DNA of 64,000 nucleotides from Comamonas thiooxydans (GCF_002157685.2 NZ_AP026738.1:4092001-4156000); one strand, 5' to 3'; positions 1 to 8,966 are shown, numbered from the stretch's first letter. A program made the numbers and translations. The notes: generated from the sequence alone by a model not told the origin.

Positions 1-774
1 CACGAAGCCGGCGTGCCGCTGCTGGTGGACTCGACCCTGACCTCGCCCTGGCTGATCAAGCCTTTCGAGCATGGCGCGGACATCGTCTACCACTCGGCCA
101 CCAAGTTCCTGTCCGGTCACGGCACGGTGATCGGCGGCATCGTCGTCGATGGCGGCAGCTTCGACTGGGAAAAATCGGGGCGCTTTCCCGAGCTGACCCA
201 GCCCTATGACGGCTTTCACAACATGGTATTCAGCGAGGAGTCCACCACCGGTGCCTTCTTGCTGCGCGCGCGCCGCGAAGGCCTGCGTGACTTCGGCGCC
301 TGCATGAGTCCGCACAGTGCCTGGCTGATCCTGCAAGGCATTGAAACCCTGCCGCTGCGTATGGAGCGCCATATGCGCAACACCGAGAAAGTGGTGCAGT
401 TCCTCGCCAGCCACCCGCTGGTCAGTCGCGTGGGCCACCCCATGCTGGAGACCCACCCCTCGCACGCTCTGGCCAGGAAGCTGCTGCCGCGCGGCGCAGG
501 CTCTGTGTTCAGCTTTGACATTGCCGGCAACCGCAACCAGGGCAAGAAGTTCATCGAGACACTGAAGGTCTTCAGCCATCTGGCCAATGTGGGCGACTGC
601 CGCTCTCTCGTGATCCACCCCGCCAGCACCACGCATTTCCGCATGAGCGACGAGGCGCTGGCCCAGGCCGGCATCGGCCAGGGCACGATACGACTGTCCA
701 TCGGCCTGGAAGATGCCGACGACCTGATCGACGACCTCAAGCGCGCACTGAAGGCGGCCGAGAAAGCCGCCTGA
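1..774 (+). CDS. metY: O-acetylhomoserine sulfhydrylase, C-terminal part
   Basis: PLP-dependent Cys/Met metabolism enzyme, expected to make homocysteine from O-acetylhomoserine and sulfide in the cytoplasm. The gene enters the window from the left, so the start is missing and about 257 codons are visible in frame from base 1. The PLP-lysine motif SATKFLSGHG is present near the left edge, and the family signature HPASTTH lies in the C-terminal third. The stop TGA is at 772-774. A cystathionine gamma-synthase or O-succinylhomoserine sulfhydrylase (MetZ) is possible because the families are close; the GDCRSLVIHP context favours MetY. The next gene starts 15 bases downstream on the same strand, so read-through into the accessory trio is possible. 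Confidence 0.88.
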   Translation, partial: HEAGVPLLVDSTLTSPWLIKPFEHGADIVYHSATKFLSGHGTVIGGIVVDGGSFDWEKSGRFPELTQPYDGFHNMVFSEESTTGAFLLRARREGLRDFGACMSPHSAWLILQGIETLPLRMERHMRNTEKVVQFLASHPLVSRVGHPMLETHPSHALARKLLPRGAGSVFSFDIAGNRNQGKKFIETLKVFSHLANVGDCRSLVIHPASTTHFRMSDEALAQAGIGQGTIRLSIGLEDADDLIDDLKRALKAAEKAA

Positions 775-789
775 AAGACCTGAACAAGC

Positions 790-2289
790 ATGGTTGCCAC
801 AACTTCTGCATCGCTGGACTGGAAGCAGTTTGAACAGACTTTATTCAGCATCTACTGGCAAGATGCTCAGGCTTTCCTGGCCGCGAACCCTCAGGAAAGC
901 ATCTACGCGCTAGCACTGAACGGCCTGTATCGTGAGCAGGACGGCCCCATTTACCTGCCCACGCTGTCTGCCAATAGCGAGCAGGCTTATTCACAAATGG
1001 CGGATGCCCCCGAGCCGCAGGGTCGCTTGTCCGAATTCGACCTGGATTCCGGCCAGTTGGGCAGTCTGCGCTGGAACCCACCGGATTGGGAATGGGAAGA
1101 GCTGGATTCGGCCTCGGACTCTCAGGAGTTGGAGCAACTGGAGCAAGCCTTGCTGGCCGAGGCCAATAAAAGCACGCCTGCCCACTGGTTGCGTACCGAA
1201 GCGCGCCTGATCAAGGCGCTGATCCGCATCTGCAAGCAACTGACCAAAGCCTGTCAAAAATCGCCATGGGCCAGCCAGCTCACTCCAGAGTTTGCGGTGC
1301 TGATCTACGTGGAAGACACTCAGGAATGCGAAGCCATGGCACGCGAGAGCATGGGGGAGGCGCGCTTTCTTGCATTGTTTCCCAGCCATGACCAGGAAGC
1401 GCAAAGACGCACCAGAGTTGCCGCGCTCCCCCCCGCTCAACAACTGCAATACCATCTGAGCTGTCTTGAAGGTATCGGGTGCCCGGAACTGGGACTGAGC
1501 CCAAAAGAGGCGCAAGTGCTGGGCGAAGAGGCCGAGACTGCGCTGCTTGCCCTGGATCACAGCCAGGTGGCTCATGCACTGCTGCCCATGCTGACTCGGT
1601 CTGGCAAACAATGGCGTGCGGCCATGTTGCTGGCCCAGATAGCTTACCGGGACGAACAGGTACTGGCTGCACTGCGCCAACAGGTTCAGACCCCCATCCG
1701 CAGCCCCAGGGAAGAAAGCGAGCGAGGCTGGTGCGCCAGTGCCTTGGGGTCGCTAGGCGACCAGGAATGGCTGCAGCAGCAAATAGGCACCACGGCCGTG
1801 CCTGTGGACAGAATCGCGCAGGGCATTGCCTACCCCTACCGCTCCTGGAACAGCAAGCCAGGAGCCACGGCCCTGCACCTTGATTACGCGCCGCTGGAGC
1901 GGGCACTGGACCTCAAGCATCCGGCCTTGACCCAGGCACTGAATGAAGAGCTATCGCCCGGAACCGGCTATTGCAGCCTTCGGGTTGAGGATTTGGAGCA
2001 AGCCCTGTTCGCTCTTCATTCCGTTCACGCACTGGTGCGCGTTCATGCGGCTTGCATCATGGGAGAGCGAAGCCTTGGGGCCGCCGCGGGCAGGCGCATC
2101 ACTCCTGTACTGGCACAAGCCCTGAGTCACGACAGCAACGAGAACGTACGTTATCAGGCCATGCTGGGCCTGCGGTACTGGAAAAAAGCCAGCGCAGCGC
2201 AGCGCGCCACGATTGAGCATGCCGCTGAACACGATGCCAGCGACGACATACGCGAACTGGCCCAGCAATGGCTGAATGAACACTGCTGA
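790..2289 (+). CDS. DUF4303-like / HEAT-repeat protein of unknown function
   Basis: A 499-residue protein with two apparent parts. The first ~220 residues resemble DUF4303: an aromatic N-terminal helix, IYALALNG, then LSANSEQAY (compare the family's NTEE turn), and NPPDWEWEE. The rest is helical and Leu/Ala-rich. Short paired-helix units near residues 400-499 (VHALVRVHAACIMGE, NVRYQAMLGLRYW) are typical of HEAT-like repeats. No signal peptide or membrane segment is seen. It is the first gene of a close-packed trio: the next start is 28 bases after this stop. Function is unknown; HEAT-type scaffolds usually bind proteins. An immunity or accessory role is inference from the PoNi-like gene two genes downstream. 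Confidence 0.72.
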   Translation: MVATTSASLDWKQFEQTLFSIYWQDAQAFLAANPQESIYALALNGLYREQDGPIYLPTLSANSEQAYSQMADAPEPQGRLSEFDLDSGQLGSLRWNPPDWEWEELDSASDSQELEQLEQALLAEANKSTPAHWLRTEARLIKALIRICKQLTKACQKSPWASQLTPEFAVLIYVEDTQECEAMARESMGEARFLALFPSHDQEAQRRTRVAALPPAQQLQYHLSCLEGIGCPELGLSPKEAQVLGEEAETALLALDHSQVAHALLPMLTRSGKQWRAAMLLAQIAYRDEQVLAALRQQVQTPIRSPREESERGWCASALGSLGDQEWLQQQIGTTAVPVDRIAQGIAYPYRSWNSKPGATALHLDYAPLERALDLKHPALTQALNEELSPGTGYCSLRVEDLEQALFALHSVHALVRVHAACIMGERSLGAAAGRRITPVLAQALSHDSNENVRYQAMLGLRYWKKASAAQRATIEHAAEHDASDDIRELAQQWLNEHC

Positions 2290-2317
2290 ACCACAAAGAA
2301 CAGAACCGGAGACAAAC

Positions 2318-3127
2318 ATGCAAATCAATGTGCAAGGCGCAGAAATCTACGCCTACACCGGCGGCAAGGCTTTCGACGCGGCCAAGCCCACAGCCATTTT
2401 CATCCACGGCGTGCTCTGCGATCACAGCGTCTGGGCGCTGCAAAGCCGCTATATGGCCAATCACGGCTGGAACGTCCTGGCCATCGATTTGCCCGGCCAT
2501 TGCAAAAGCAGCGGCCAGGCCCCGCAAACTGTCGAAGAAGCTGCGACCTTCATCGGCGCGCTGATGGATGCGGCCAACCTGCAGCAAGCTGCGCTGATCG
2601 GCCATAGTTGGGGCAGCCTGATTGCCATGGAGACTGCGGCCAGGCTAAATAGCCGCATCAGCCATCTGGTGCTGGTGGGCACGGCCTTTCCCATGAAGGT
2701 ATCGCCCGCGCTGCTGGAGTCAGCGCTGAATACGCCCGAGAAAGCCATCCAGATGGTCAACACCTTCTCGCGCGCCACGCTGGCACCACCCAATGGCGCA
2801 GGCAGCTGGGTGTTTGGCGCCGGCATGGCCCTGGGCCGCCGCGTGCTGGCCAGCAACGCTCACACGAATCTGCTGCATGCAGGCTTCAAGGCCTGTGACA
2901 GCTATGCGGGTGGCGAAGCGGCCATGACGCAGGTCAGCTGCCCGCTTCTGTTTGTGCTGGGCGAGCAAGACCAAATGACACCACCCAAGGCTGCAAAAGG
3001 CTTGATAGAGGCCGCCAAAGACGCGGGCAAAACGGTGAACGTGCAGATCATTCCCAACGGCCACAACCAGATGACGGAGTCGCCCGACGCGACGCTGTTC
3101 GCGATTCGGGATTTTCTCGCTGCATGA
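2318..3127 (+). CDS. alpha/beta hydrolase
   Basis: A 269-residue alpha/beta-hydrolase fold protein. The oxyanion HG motif is at residues 30-31, the nucleophile elbow GHSWGS places the serine at about residue 97, and a late EQD acid and NGH histidine complete a catalytic triad. No signal peptide is seen, so it is probably cytoplasmic; the substrate cannot be read from sequence. The ATG at 2318 is chosen because GGAG lies about 7 bases upstream. An in-frame ATG at 2276 would overlap the previous gene and lacks such a site. It is the middle gene of the trio, with 17 bases to the next gene. Confidence 0.88.
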   Translation: MQINVQGAEIYAYTGGKAFDAAKPTAIFIHGVLCDHSVWALQSRYMANHGWNVLAIDLPGHCKSSGQAPQTVEEAATFIGALMDAANLQQAALIGHSWGSLIAMETAARLNSRISHLVLVGTAFPMKVSPALLESALNTPEKAIQMVNTFSRATLAPPNGAGSWVFGAGMALGRRVLASNAHTNLLHAGFKACDSYAGGEAAMTQVSCPLLFVLGEQDQMTPPKAAKGLIEAAKDAGKTVNVQIIPNGHNQMTESPDATLFAIRDFLAA

Positions 3128-3144
3128 GCCATTAAGCTTGGGCC

Positions 3145-4032
3145 ATGAGCCAAACCTTCCAGCACCACGGCCAACTGGCTGCCGCCTGCGCCGAATGGGC
3201 CAAGATTTCACTGAACGGTCTGCAGCCCCGGCGCAATCTCAATCTGAGCGATAAAAAAGCCGACTGGAAGGAGGCACTGAGCGCGCTCAAGCGCTTTGCC
3301 GGCAGCGACAGCTATAAAGCGCCCCAGGATTTCAAGGCACATGCCGCGCTGGAAAACTACTGGAAATGGAAGGAAGTGGGCGCGCAAGCGCGCTGGCTGC
3401 TGATCTATGGCATCGATCTTGGCCTGAGCGGCGATGTGCTGCGCCCCATCTACCAGGAAGTGGCCGCACTGTGGATTGATGCGGCCTCGGTGGCCGAGCA
3501 TGCGCGCGCCAGCATGGCGCAGGAGACTGGCGAGGACTATGGCGTAGGTGCGCCCATCAACACACGCGCTGACGACTACGCTACTGCCGTGACCCTGCTG
3601 TCACTGGCCACACTGCTGGATGCACAGGACGACGTACCGGCGATTGACGAGCATGTGCTGGCCTTCGATACGGACCAGTTGCTGGATTATCTCTGCGCAG
3701 GTGGCCTGCAGTTGCAGCAGGTCAGCGAGGAGCTTTTCCACAAACGCCCTTATGGCGCCATGAAGCCATTTTTTGAACAGCTCGAAGCCCTGCCTAACCC
3801 ACTGCTGCCCTATCTGCAAACCCAGTACCAGGAGTTCCTCAAGCTCTCGCCCAAGCAGCAGAAAAAAGGCAGTCCGTGGCTGGGCACGGGCTACTGGGCG
3901 CTGGAGGTGGCCGCCCTGGCCGTGCTCTACGGCTGGGATGACAGCGCCCTGCGCGCCAGCCCCCACTATCCGGCCGATCTGGTCGACTACGCGCGCGGGC
4001 GCCTAGATCAGACAGAGTCAGGCGATTCTTGA
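3145..4032 (+). CDS. PoNi-like immunity protein (DUF1910/DUF1911 family)
   Basis: A 295-residue protein. Its C-terminal third carries the DUF1911 (PoNi C-terminal) pattern: GYWALEVAALAVLYGWDDSAL followed, after a short gap, by HYPADLVDYAR. The helical N-terminal half fits DUF1910. PoNi proteins neutralise PoNe DNase effectors delivered by type VI secretion in other bacteria. No PoNe-type nuclease, VgrG, Rhs or PAAR gene is visible nearby, so this looks like an orphan immunity gene. It ends the operon with the DUF4303/HEAT and hydrolase genes. Its last 15 bases overlap the 3' end of the convergent hydrolase gene. Family assignment is fairly confident; activity against a nuclease is inference. 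Confidence 0.8.
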   Translation: MSQTFQHHGQLAAACAEWAKISLNGLQPRRNLNLSDKKADWKEALSALKRFAGSDSYKAPQDFKAHAALENYWKWKEVGAQARWLLIYGIDLGLSGDVLRPIYQEVAALWIDAASVAEHARASMAQETGEDYGVGAPINTRADDYATAVTLLSLATLLDAQDDVPAIDEHVLAFDTDQLLDYLCAGGLQLQQVSEELFHKRPYGAMKPFFEQLEALPNPLLPYLQTQYQEFLKLSPKQQKKGSPWLGTGYWALEVAALAVLYGWDDSALRASPHYPADLVDYARGRLDQTESGDS

Positions 4033-4830
4033 CAGAAAACCGGCGATGCGGCTGCTGATGCGATCGGGCAGCTCGCGGTGCGGCACATGGCCGCCGCCGG
4101 CAATGATTTCCGCCTCGCAAGGGCCTTGCGCCCAGGTGCAGATGTTCTCGGGATGCACCAGGGAGCCGAATTCATCGAGCTCGCCGTGAATGGCCAGCAC
4201 CGGGCAATGCACCTGCTTCAAGGCCGCATCCAGCCGGTAATGCGCAAAAGGCGGGCTCAACCAGGTATCCACCCAGGCAGACAGCACCCAGGCCGCCTTG
4301 TCGCCATGGTAGCGAGCAAGGCGCTCCAGCTGGCCGGGCTGGGCAAAGTTGTCGCGCGCCGTACTGATGCCCTGCAAGGTGCGGTCTTCGACAAAGCTCT
4401 GGGCCGATTCGGTAATCAACGCCTGGCATTGGCGTCCATACGCAGCCGCCACCATGGCCGCCATACCGCCGCCTACGCTGTGTCCCAGCATCACGAAATC
4501 GCCCAGACCCAGCGCCTGATGAAGCGGCGTGAAGCCGGCGGCGACCTCGTTTTCCACAAAACTGGGTTGAAGCCGATGCGGATTGGGGTCCGAATGACCA
4601 AAGCCCAGGCGGTCATAGGCAATGACTTCGCGCCCGGTGGCCGCGGCCAGCTGGGCGGGAAATTCGCGCCACAGATCGACACTGCCCAGCGAGTCGTGCA
4701 TCAGCACCAGCGGCGCCTTGGCCGCCCCGCCCTGCGCTTGCCAGCGCTTGACATGGAGCTGCCCGTCGGGCGCCTGAACACGGGTTTCACTGGAGCTGAT
4801 CACAACGGGCGGCATGGTGTCGTCAAACAT
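4018..4830 (-). CDS. alpha/beta hydrolase
   Basis: A 270-residue alpha/beta hydrolase. The nucleophile elbow GHSVGGG puts the serine near residue 118, a HGELDEF segment carries the probable acid, and GGGHVPH carries the histidine. The fold resembles the BioH/MenH-like esterase group; the substrate is unknown. The start at 4830 gives a protein of normal family length. The reading frame stays open for another 107 codons upstream, but that stretch looks non-coding and runs into the divergent Mpo1-like gene. No strong Shine-Dalgarno is seen, so the start could be a few codons off. It converges with the PoNi-like gene, sharing 15 bases. Confidence 0.85.
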   Translation of the reverse strand: MFDDTMPPVVISSSETRVQAPDGQLHVKRWQAQGGAAKAPLVLMHDSLGSVDLWREFPAQLAAATGREVIAYDRLGFGHSDPNPHRLQPSFVENEVAAGFTPLHQALGLGDFVMLGHSVGGGMAAMVAAAYGRQCQALITESAQSFVEDRTLQGISTARDNFAQPGQLERLARYHGDKAAWVLSAWVDTWLSPPFAHYRLDAALKQVHCPVLAIHGELDEFGSLVHPENICTWAQGPCEAEIIAGGGHVPHRELPDRISSRIAGFLSRIA

Positions 4831-5083
4831 GGGCAGGGTCTGGGTTGAGGGGCGAGGGGGCGGTGCCGCCACCTTAGCAAGAGAACGCTCATGGCAGCTC
4901 GGCCAGAAGCTGGAGTGGCTGCAAAGATGGCGAATCTGGCCGATTTTGCGCAGTCTTGCCGTATATAGCCTGTCGTTCAGGTGACGAAGACCTCCGACCG
5001 CAACTTGCCAACACTCGCTAACCCGCTGGCCCGCACCGGCTGTCGGCAGTATAAAAACAGTATCCACTTCACCGGGGTTTGCC

Positions 5084-5440
5084 ATGTCACAGACCACGAC
5101 CTCAGAACCGGACGACGCTGTCAAAGCCAGCGTGGACCCGCGCCAGTTCAAGAGCTTTGCCGAGTTCTACCCCTTCTACCTGGGCGAGCACAGCAACGCC
5201 ACTTGCAGGCGGCTGCACTTCATCGGTACCAGCCTGTCGCTGGTGTTTCTGCTGGCGCTGTTTTTGACGGGCGACTGGTGGTATTTGCTCGCAGGCCTGA
5301 TCTGCGGCTATGCCTTTGCCTGGGTAGGGCATTTCGGCTTTGAGAAAAACAAGCCCGCCAGCTTCAAGCGCCCGCTCTACAGCTTTCTCGGCGACTGGAT
5401 GATGTGGCGCGACATCTTGCTGGGCCGCATCAAGATGTAG
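5084..5440 (+). CDS. Mpo1-like (DUF962) membrane protein
   Basis: A 118-residue protein of the DUF962/Mpo1 family. In yeast, Mpo1 is an iron-dependent dioxygenase that shortens 2-hydroxy fatty acids by alpha-oxidation. Conserved family features are visible: EHSN followed by LHFIGT, then HFGFEKNKPASF with its histidine, and WMMWRDI near the end. Two hydrophobic segments (about residues 47-65 and 66-85) suggest an inner-membrane protein. The ATG at 5084 is the first methionine giving the normal family N-terminus. It is transcribed alone, divergent from the hydrolase gene and convergent with yihY. Confidence 0.88.
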   Translation: MSQTTTSEPDDAVKASVDPRQFKSFAEFYPFYLGEHSNATCRRLHFIGTSLSLVFLLALFLTGDWWYLLAGLICGYAFAWVGHFGFEKNKPASFKRPLYSFLGDWMMWRDILLGRIKM

Positions 5441-5511
5441 TGCCACTCCCTCTCTGCTGCGCGCCCGCTGGCCTGCTTTGCAGGCAGCGAATCGGCTGTC
5501 CGGTCTTGAGT

Positions 5512-5533
5512 GCAGATATTCATAGATATCTGC
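5512..5533. terminator. perfect 8-bp inverted repeat at the 3' end of yihY
   Basis: The arms GCAGATAT and ATATCTGC flank the loop TCATAG. It lies between the convergent Mpo1-like and yihY genes, just beyond the yihY stop. A second repeat, ATATTCATAG (5516-5525) with CTATGAATAT (5550-5559), overlaps it and the last yihY codons, so two alternative hairpins compete. There is no U-run, so a terminator or 3'-end stabiliser role is a guess. Confidence 0.45.
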
Positions 5534-5542
5534 CCGCAGCCA

Positions 5543-7333
5543 TCAAACTCTATGAATATTTCCGTCAGGAGCGGCAATCAGCTCGGCCACGGTCATGGCA
5601 TCGAGCTGGGCGCGCTGCCACAGCGGCCGTACCGCCTCGGACGGCTCAAGCAACAGGCTCTGCACCAGGGGCTCGACCCGCGTGGCATGCGGATCGACCA
5701 GCAGCACATAGCGCGGCTCGGTGCTCTCAAGCGACACATAGGCATCGGGCGGCTGCACGGCCCCAACCCAGTCCAGCTTGGCCAGCGCCTGCAGCACGGG
5801 TTGAATCTGGGAGGCTTCCACGCGCAGGCGCCGCGAAAGCTGGTGCACATACAGGCCCTTGTGCGGCAGCTCGCGCTCCTTGGCCAGGCATTGCAGTACC
5901 TCGACGGCCAGCTCGAACTGCCAGCCCCGATGCCCTGTCAGCCGCTCCACCCCTGCAAGCACCGTGGGCAGATAGGCCGTGACCAGGGCCCCCAGCAGCA
6001 CAATGCTCCAGGCCACATACATCCAGATCAGCAAGATCGGCAGCGTGGCAAACGCACCGTAGATCACCGAGTAGGTCGGCACGGATGACAGATAGATGCC
6101 CAGCACCTTCTTGGCCACCTCCATGAACACGGCCACAAACACGCCCCCCACCAAGGCATGGCGCCAGCGCACCGGCGTGTTGGGCACATAGTGGTAAAGC
6201 CCGGCCATGCCGGCGGCCAGCACCACGAACTCTATGGAATCAAAGACAAAGCGCAGGCTGCCGGGCAGCGCATTGACCATCCCCTTGGAGGCCGACATCA
6301 CATAGGACGACAGCACCAGGCTCAGGCCCAGCAGCAGCGGCCCCAGCGTGATGGCGGCCCAGTAGATCAACACGCGCTGACCAAGCGGCCGCAGCTGGCG
6401 CACGCGCCAGATGTTGTTGAGCGTGCGGTCGATGGTCAGGATCAGCGCAATGGCCGTGACCATCAGGATGGAGAAGCCGACCAGGCCCAACTGGCTGGCC
6501 TTGGAGGCAAACTGCGTGAGATAGCCCAGCACCTGGCGCGCAATGGTCTCGGGAATCAGGCTGTCCATCAGCCAGCGCTCCAGCACCTTTTGCGCCTTGC
6601 CAAAAATCGGGAAGGCCGTGAACAGGGCCAGCGCCACGGTAAAGAACGGCACCAGCGCCAACAGCGATGTGAAAGTAAGACTGCTGGCCGTCACGCCCAG
6701 ACGGTCTTCCTTGAAGCGCGCCAGCAGCACCTGGGCCGTGTTGTGCCAGGGGAAGGTACGCAGGCGCTGCTGCGCACGGCGGCTCCTGCGGCGCAAGGCA
6801 GTCTTGAGCTCCTGCTGGCTGGGCATCTGAGGCCTGGGGATACGCCCGGCCAGATCCTTGCAGCTGGCCGCCAGCGCCCTGGCCTTGTCGAGGCTGCTGC
6901 TGCGCGGGTGCTCGGCAACGCGCTCCGGGCGCAGGTCAGAACTGCCGGTCACTCCTGAAACAGAAGCATGCGCCTCTTTCCGCTCCTGGGCTGGCGTCGC
7001 ATTCGGCGTGGAATAGCTGGTCCAGCCCTGAGCTGCCGTGCTGAATGCCGCCGCAGGCGTCGCGGCAGGAGCTGGCACGGGCTCTGGCCGAGCCAGATCG
7101 TTGCCAAGATCGGGCATGGGATCGAACACTGGCTCCAGCGGTAGGCCCGGACCGTCAAGGCTGGGTTCCTGGCGCTGCTCGACCTGTCTGGGCTCGGCGG
7201 CCACGCTCGCTGCAGCAGTTGAGGCTGTCGACGCCGACGATACCGCACGGTCCTGATCTTCCATCACCGGTCTGGTTTGCTGCGCCTTGCCTTCCAGCGC
7301 AGCCCAAAAGCCGGCACGCTCGTTTTTCTTCAT
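5543..7333 (-). CDS. YihY/UPF0761 family inner-membrane protein with long N-terminal extension
   Basis: A 596-residue polytopic membrane protein of the YihY (older name RNase BN-like) family. The core begins near residue 195 with a conserved amphipathic stretch and the family signature ASSLTFTSLLALVPFF, and about six transmembrane helices follow. The last ~130 residues form a soluble, winged-helix-like tail. The first ~190 residues are low-complexity (Ala, Ser, Pro, Glu) and probably disordered. AAGGAG sits 8 bases before the ATG at 7333, so the extension appears to be translated. Family members have unknown biochemical function; the old RNase BN assignment was wrong. It diverges from the DUF2069 gene. 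Confidence 0.9.
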   Translation of the reverse strand: MKKNERAGFWAALEGKAQQTRPVMEDQDRAVSSASTASTAAASVAAEPRQVEQRQEPSLDGPGLPLEPVFDPMPDLGNDLARPEPVPAPAATPAAAFSTAAQGWTSYSTPNATPAQERKEAHASVSGVTGSSDLRPERVAEHPRSSSLDKARALAASCKDLAGRIPRPQMPSQQELKTALRRRSRRAQQRLRTFPWHNTAQVLLARFKEDRLGVTASSLTFTSLLALVPFFTVALALFTAFPIFGKAQKVLERWLMDSLIPETIARQVLGYLTQFASKASQLGLVGFSILMVTAIALILTIDRTLNNIWRVRQLRPLGQRVLIYWAAITLGPLLLGLSLVLSSYVMSASKGMVNALPGSLRFVFDSIEFVVLAAGMAGLYHYVPNTPVRWRHALVGGVFVAVFMEVAKKVLGIYLSSVPTYSVIYGAFATLPILLIWMYVAWSIVLLGALVTAYLPTVLAGVERLTGHRGWQFELAVEVLQCLAKERELPHKGLYVHQLSRRLRVEASQIQPVLQALAKLDWVGAVQPPDAYVSLESTEPRYVLLVDPHATRVEPLVQSLLLEPSEAVRPLWQRAQLDAMTVAELIAAPDGNIHRV

Positions 7334-7452
7334 GACGGCACTCCTTCACGAACGCAAAAGGAGGACGGGTGCTGCGCAACATCAAGCGCAGAACGCAAAA
7401 CAAAACGACCGGATTCAAACAGGGCTGGCATGACCGATATGATGCCACTGCT

Positions 7453-7884
7453 ATGACCGACGCCCTCTCGCCCCAAGCCGCCGAAAACACTTCTTCACCA
7501 ATCCAGCAGCCAGGCTCCGACGTGGCCGCCACGCGCTGGTTGGCCGTGGGCAGCCTGCTGGCATTGATGCTGCTGTGCGTGGCCTGGGAGCTGTGGCTGG
7601 CCCCGCTGCGCGAAGGCGGCACCTGGCTGTTTCTCAAGGCCCTGCCGCTGGCGTTTGCCGTGATCGGCCTGCTCAAGCGCCGCATGTACACCTATCGCTG
7701 GCTCAGCCTGCTGGTCTGGCTGTACTTCACCGAGGGCGTGGTGCGGGCCTGGAGCGATGCCGCACCCAGCCGCTGGCTGGCGCTGGCAGAGGTGGCGCTG
7801 TGCGTGCTGCTCTTCATTGCCTGCGCAGCCCATGTGCGCCTGCGCCAGCGTGCCGCCAGGGCGGCCCGGCTCAATCAAGCATGA
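7453..7884 (+). CDS. DUF2069 membrane protein
   Basis: A 143-residue inner-membrane protein of the DUF2069 family with about four hydrophobic segments. The family signature is the LKRRMYTYRWLSLLVWLYF loop-and-helix in the middle, followed by a FTEG turn. Function is unknown. The ATG at 7453 is preferred to the upstream in-frame methionine at 7369 because the family N-terminus matches and the upstream codons look non-coding. It diverges from yihY, and its 3' end overlaps the convergent LysR gene by 14 bases. Confidence 0.82.
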   Translation: MTDALSPQAAENTSSPIQQPGSDVAATRWLAVGSLLALMLLCVAWELWLAPLREGGTWLFLKALPLAFAVIGLLKRRMYTYRWLSLLVWLYFTEGVVRAWSDAAPSRWLALAEVALCVLLFIACAAHVRLRQRAARAARLNQA

Positions 7885-8824
7885 TGCCTTCGAACTGCGC
7901 CAGCGTCTGCACCTGCGCCGCCAGCGCATCGAACAGCAACTGGGCGGCCGGCGACAGCGCGCGGCGCGGGCGCTGAATCAGCAGCGTACGGCGCAGGATG
8001 CGCGGCTCGTCCAGCAGGCGAAAGCCCAGATTGCCCTGCAATCCCAGTGAAGGGTGACGCGCCGTCAGCGCCGGAACGATGCTGACGCCCAGGCCCAGGC
8101 TCACGGCCTCGAACAGCAGTTGCGGATTGGACAGGCGCAGCGGTGTCTGCAGCAGGTTCTGCGGCATGCCCGGTGCCGAAGCCAGCAGCTGGCTGATGGC
8201 GGTGTCGGTGGTCAGGCCCACAAAAGCCAGATGGGGCAGTTGGGCCAGATCGGCCGCCGTCAGCCGCCCCGCCTGCAGCAAGGGCTCATCGAGCCTGGCC
8301 ACCAGCCCCATGGCATCGCTGATCAGCGGCTGGGTCAGCAAATCGCCGCCTGCCGGGTGCGCCGCCCCCACGCCGAAATCCACGCTGCCGGCCTGCACGC
8401 GCTGGGCGATGCCTTCGGCGCTGTCCTCGATCAGATCCACCTCGATGCCCGGATGTCGGGCCCGCAAGGCCGGCAGCACCGGCAGCAGCAACACCGACAG
8501 CACCGACGGTGCGGCAGCAATGCGCACCTTGCCGCGGCGCAGAGCGGCCAGATCGCCCAGGTTCTGAAAGCCCTGCTCCAGCGTCTCGAAGGCCTGGCGC
8601 ACATCGAGCAAGAAGGCCTGGCCGGCGGCCGTCAACCCCACGGTTCGCGTGGTGCGGTCAAACAGCCGCAGACCCAGGGCCTCTTCCAGCTGCCGAATGG
8701 ATTCGGACAGGGCCGACTGCGTCAGGCACAGCTCGCGGGCCGCTGGGGCAAACGCGCCCTGCCGCGACACCTCGTCAAAGGCGCGCAGTTGGCGCAGGCT
8801 GACATTGTTCGGAAAAACCGGCAT
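7871..8824 (-). CDS. LysR-family transcriptional regulator
   Basis: A 317-residue LysR regulator. The N-terminal winged helix-turn-helix is visible from NVSLRQLRAFDEV through LTQSALSESIRQLEE to LFDRTTR, and a periplasmic-binding-like effector domain fills the rest. The start at 8824 gives the standard LysR N-terminus; an upstream ATG at 8863 would add 13 unlikely residues. The gene diverges from the FAD-linked oxidase gene with a 142-base gap, the usual arrangement for a LysR regulator and its target. A dyad CGTAG-N11-CTACG at 8851-8871 in that gap is a candidate binding site. The effector is probably a hydroxy acid, by inference from the neighbour. Confidence 0.9.
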   Translation of the reverse strand: MPVFPNNVSLRQLRAFDEVSRQGAFAPAARELCLTQSALSESIRQLEEALGLRLFDRTTRTVGLTAAGQAFLLDVRQAFETLEQGFQNLGDLAALRRGKVRIAAAPSVLSVLLLPVLPALRARHPGIEVDLIEDSAEGIAQRVQAGSVDFGVGAAHPAGGDLLTQPLISDAMGLVARLDEPLLQAGRLTAADLAQLPHLAFVGLTTDTAISQLLASAPGMPQNLLQTPLRLSNPQLLFEAVSLGLGVSIVPALTARHPSLGLQGNLGFRLLDEPRILRRTLLIQRPRRALSPAAQLLFDALAAQVQTLAQFEGIMLD

Positions 8825-8966
8825 AACCAAGCAATTTATTTCGATTGTCCCGTAGTCTGCCATGCTCTACGCTTGCGGCTTCATGGTTTTCCGGCTGCGG
8901 CCCTGTACGTGGCTTAGGATTTCCGTCTGTCTCCCCTCTCTGCCGCCTTGCTGCGGCCTGCCTGCC

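Noticed and set aside
4831..5151. 107-codon upstream extension of the minus-strand hydrolase
   Set aside because: It runs over the divergent Mpo1-like gene start, lacks family similarity and would give an abnormal N-terminus.
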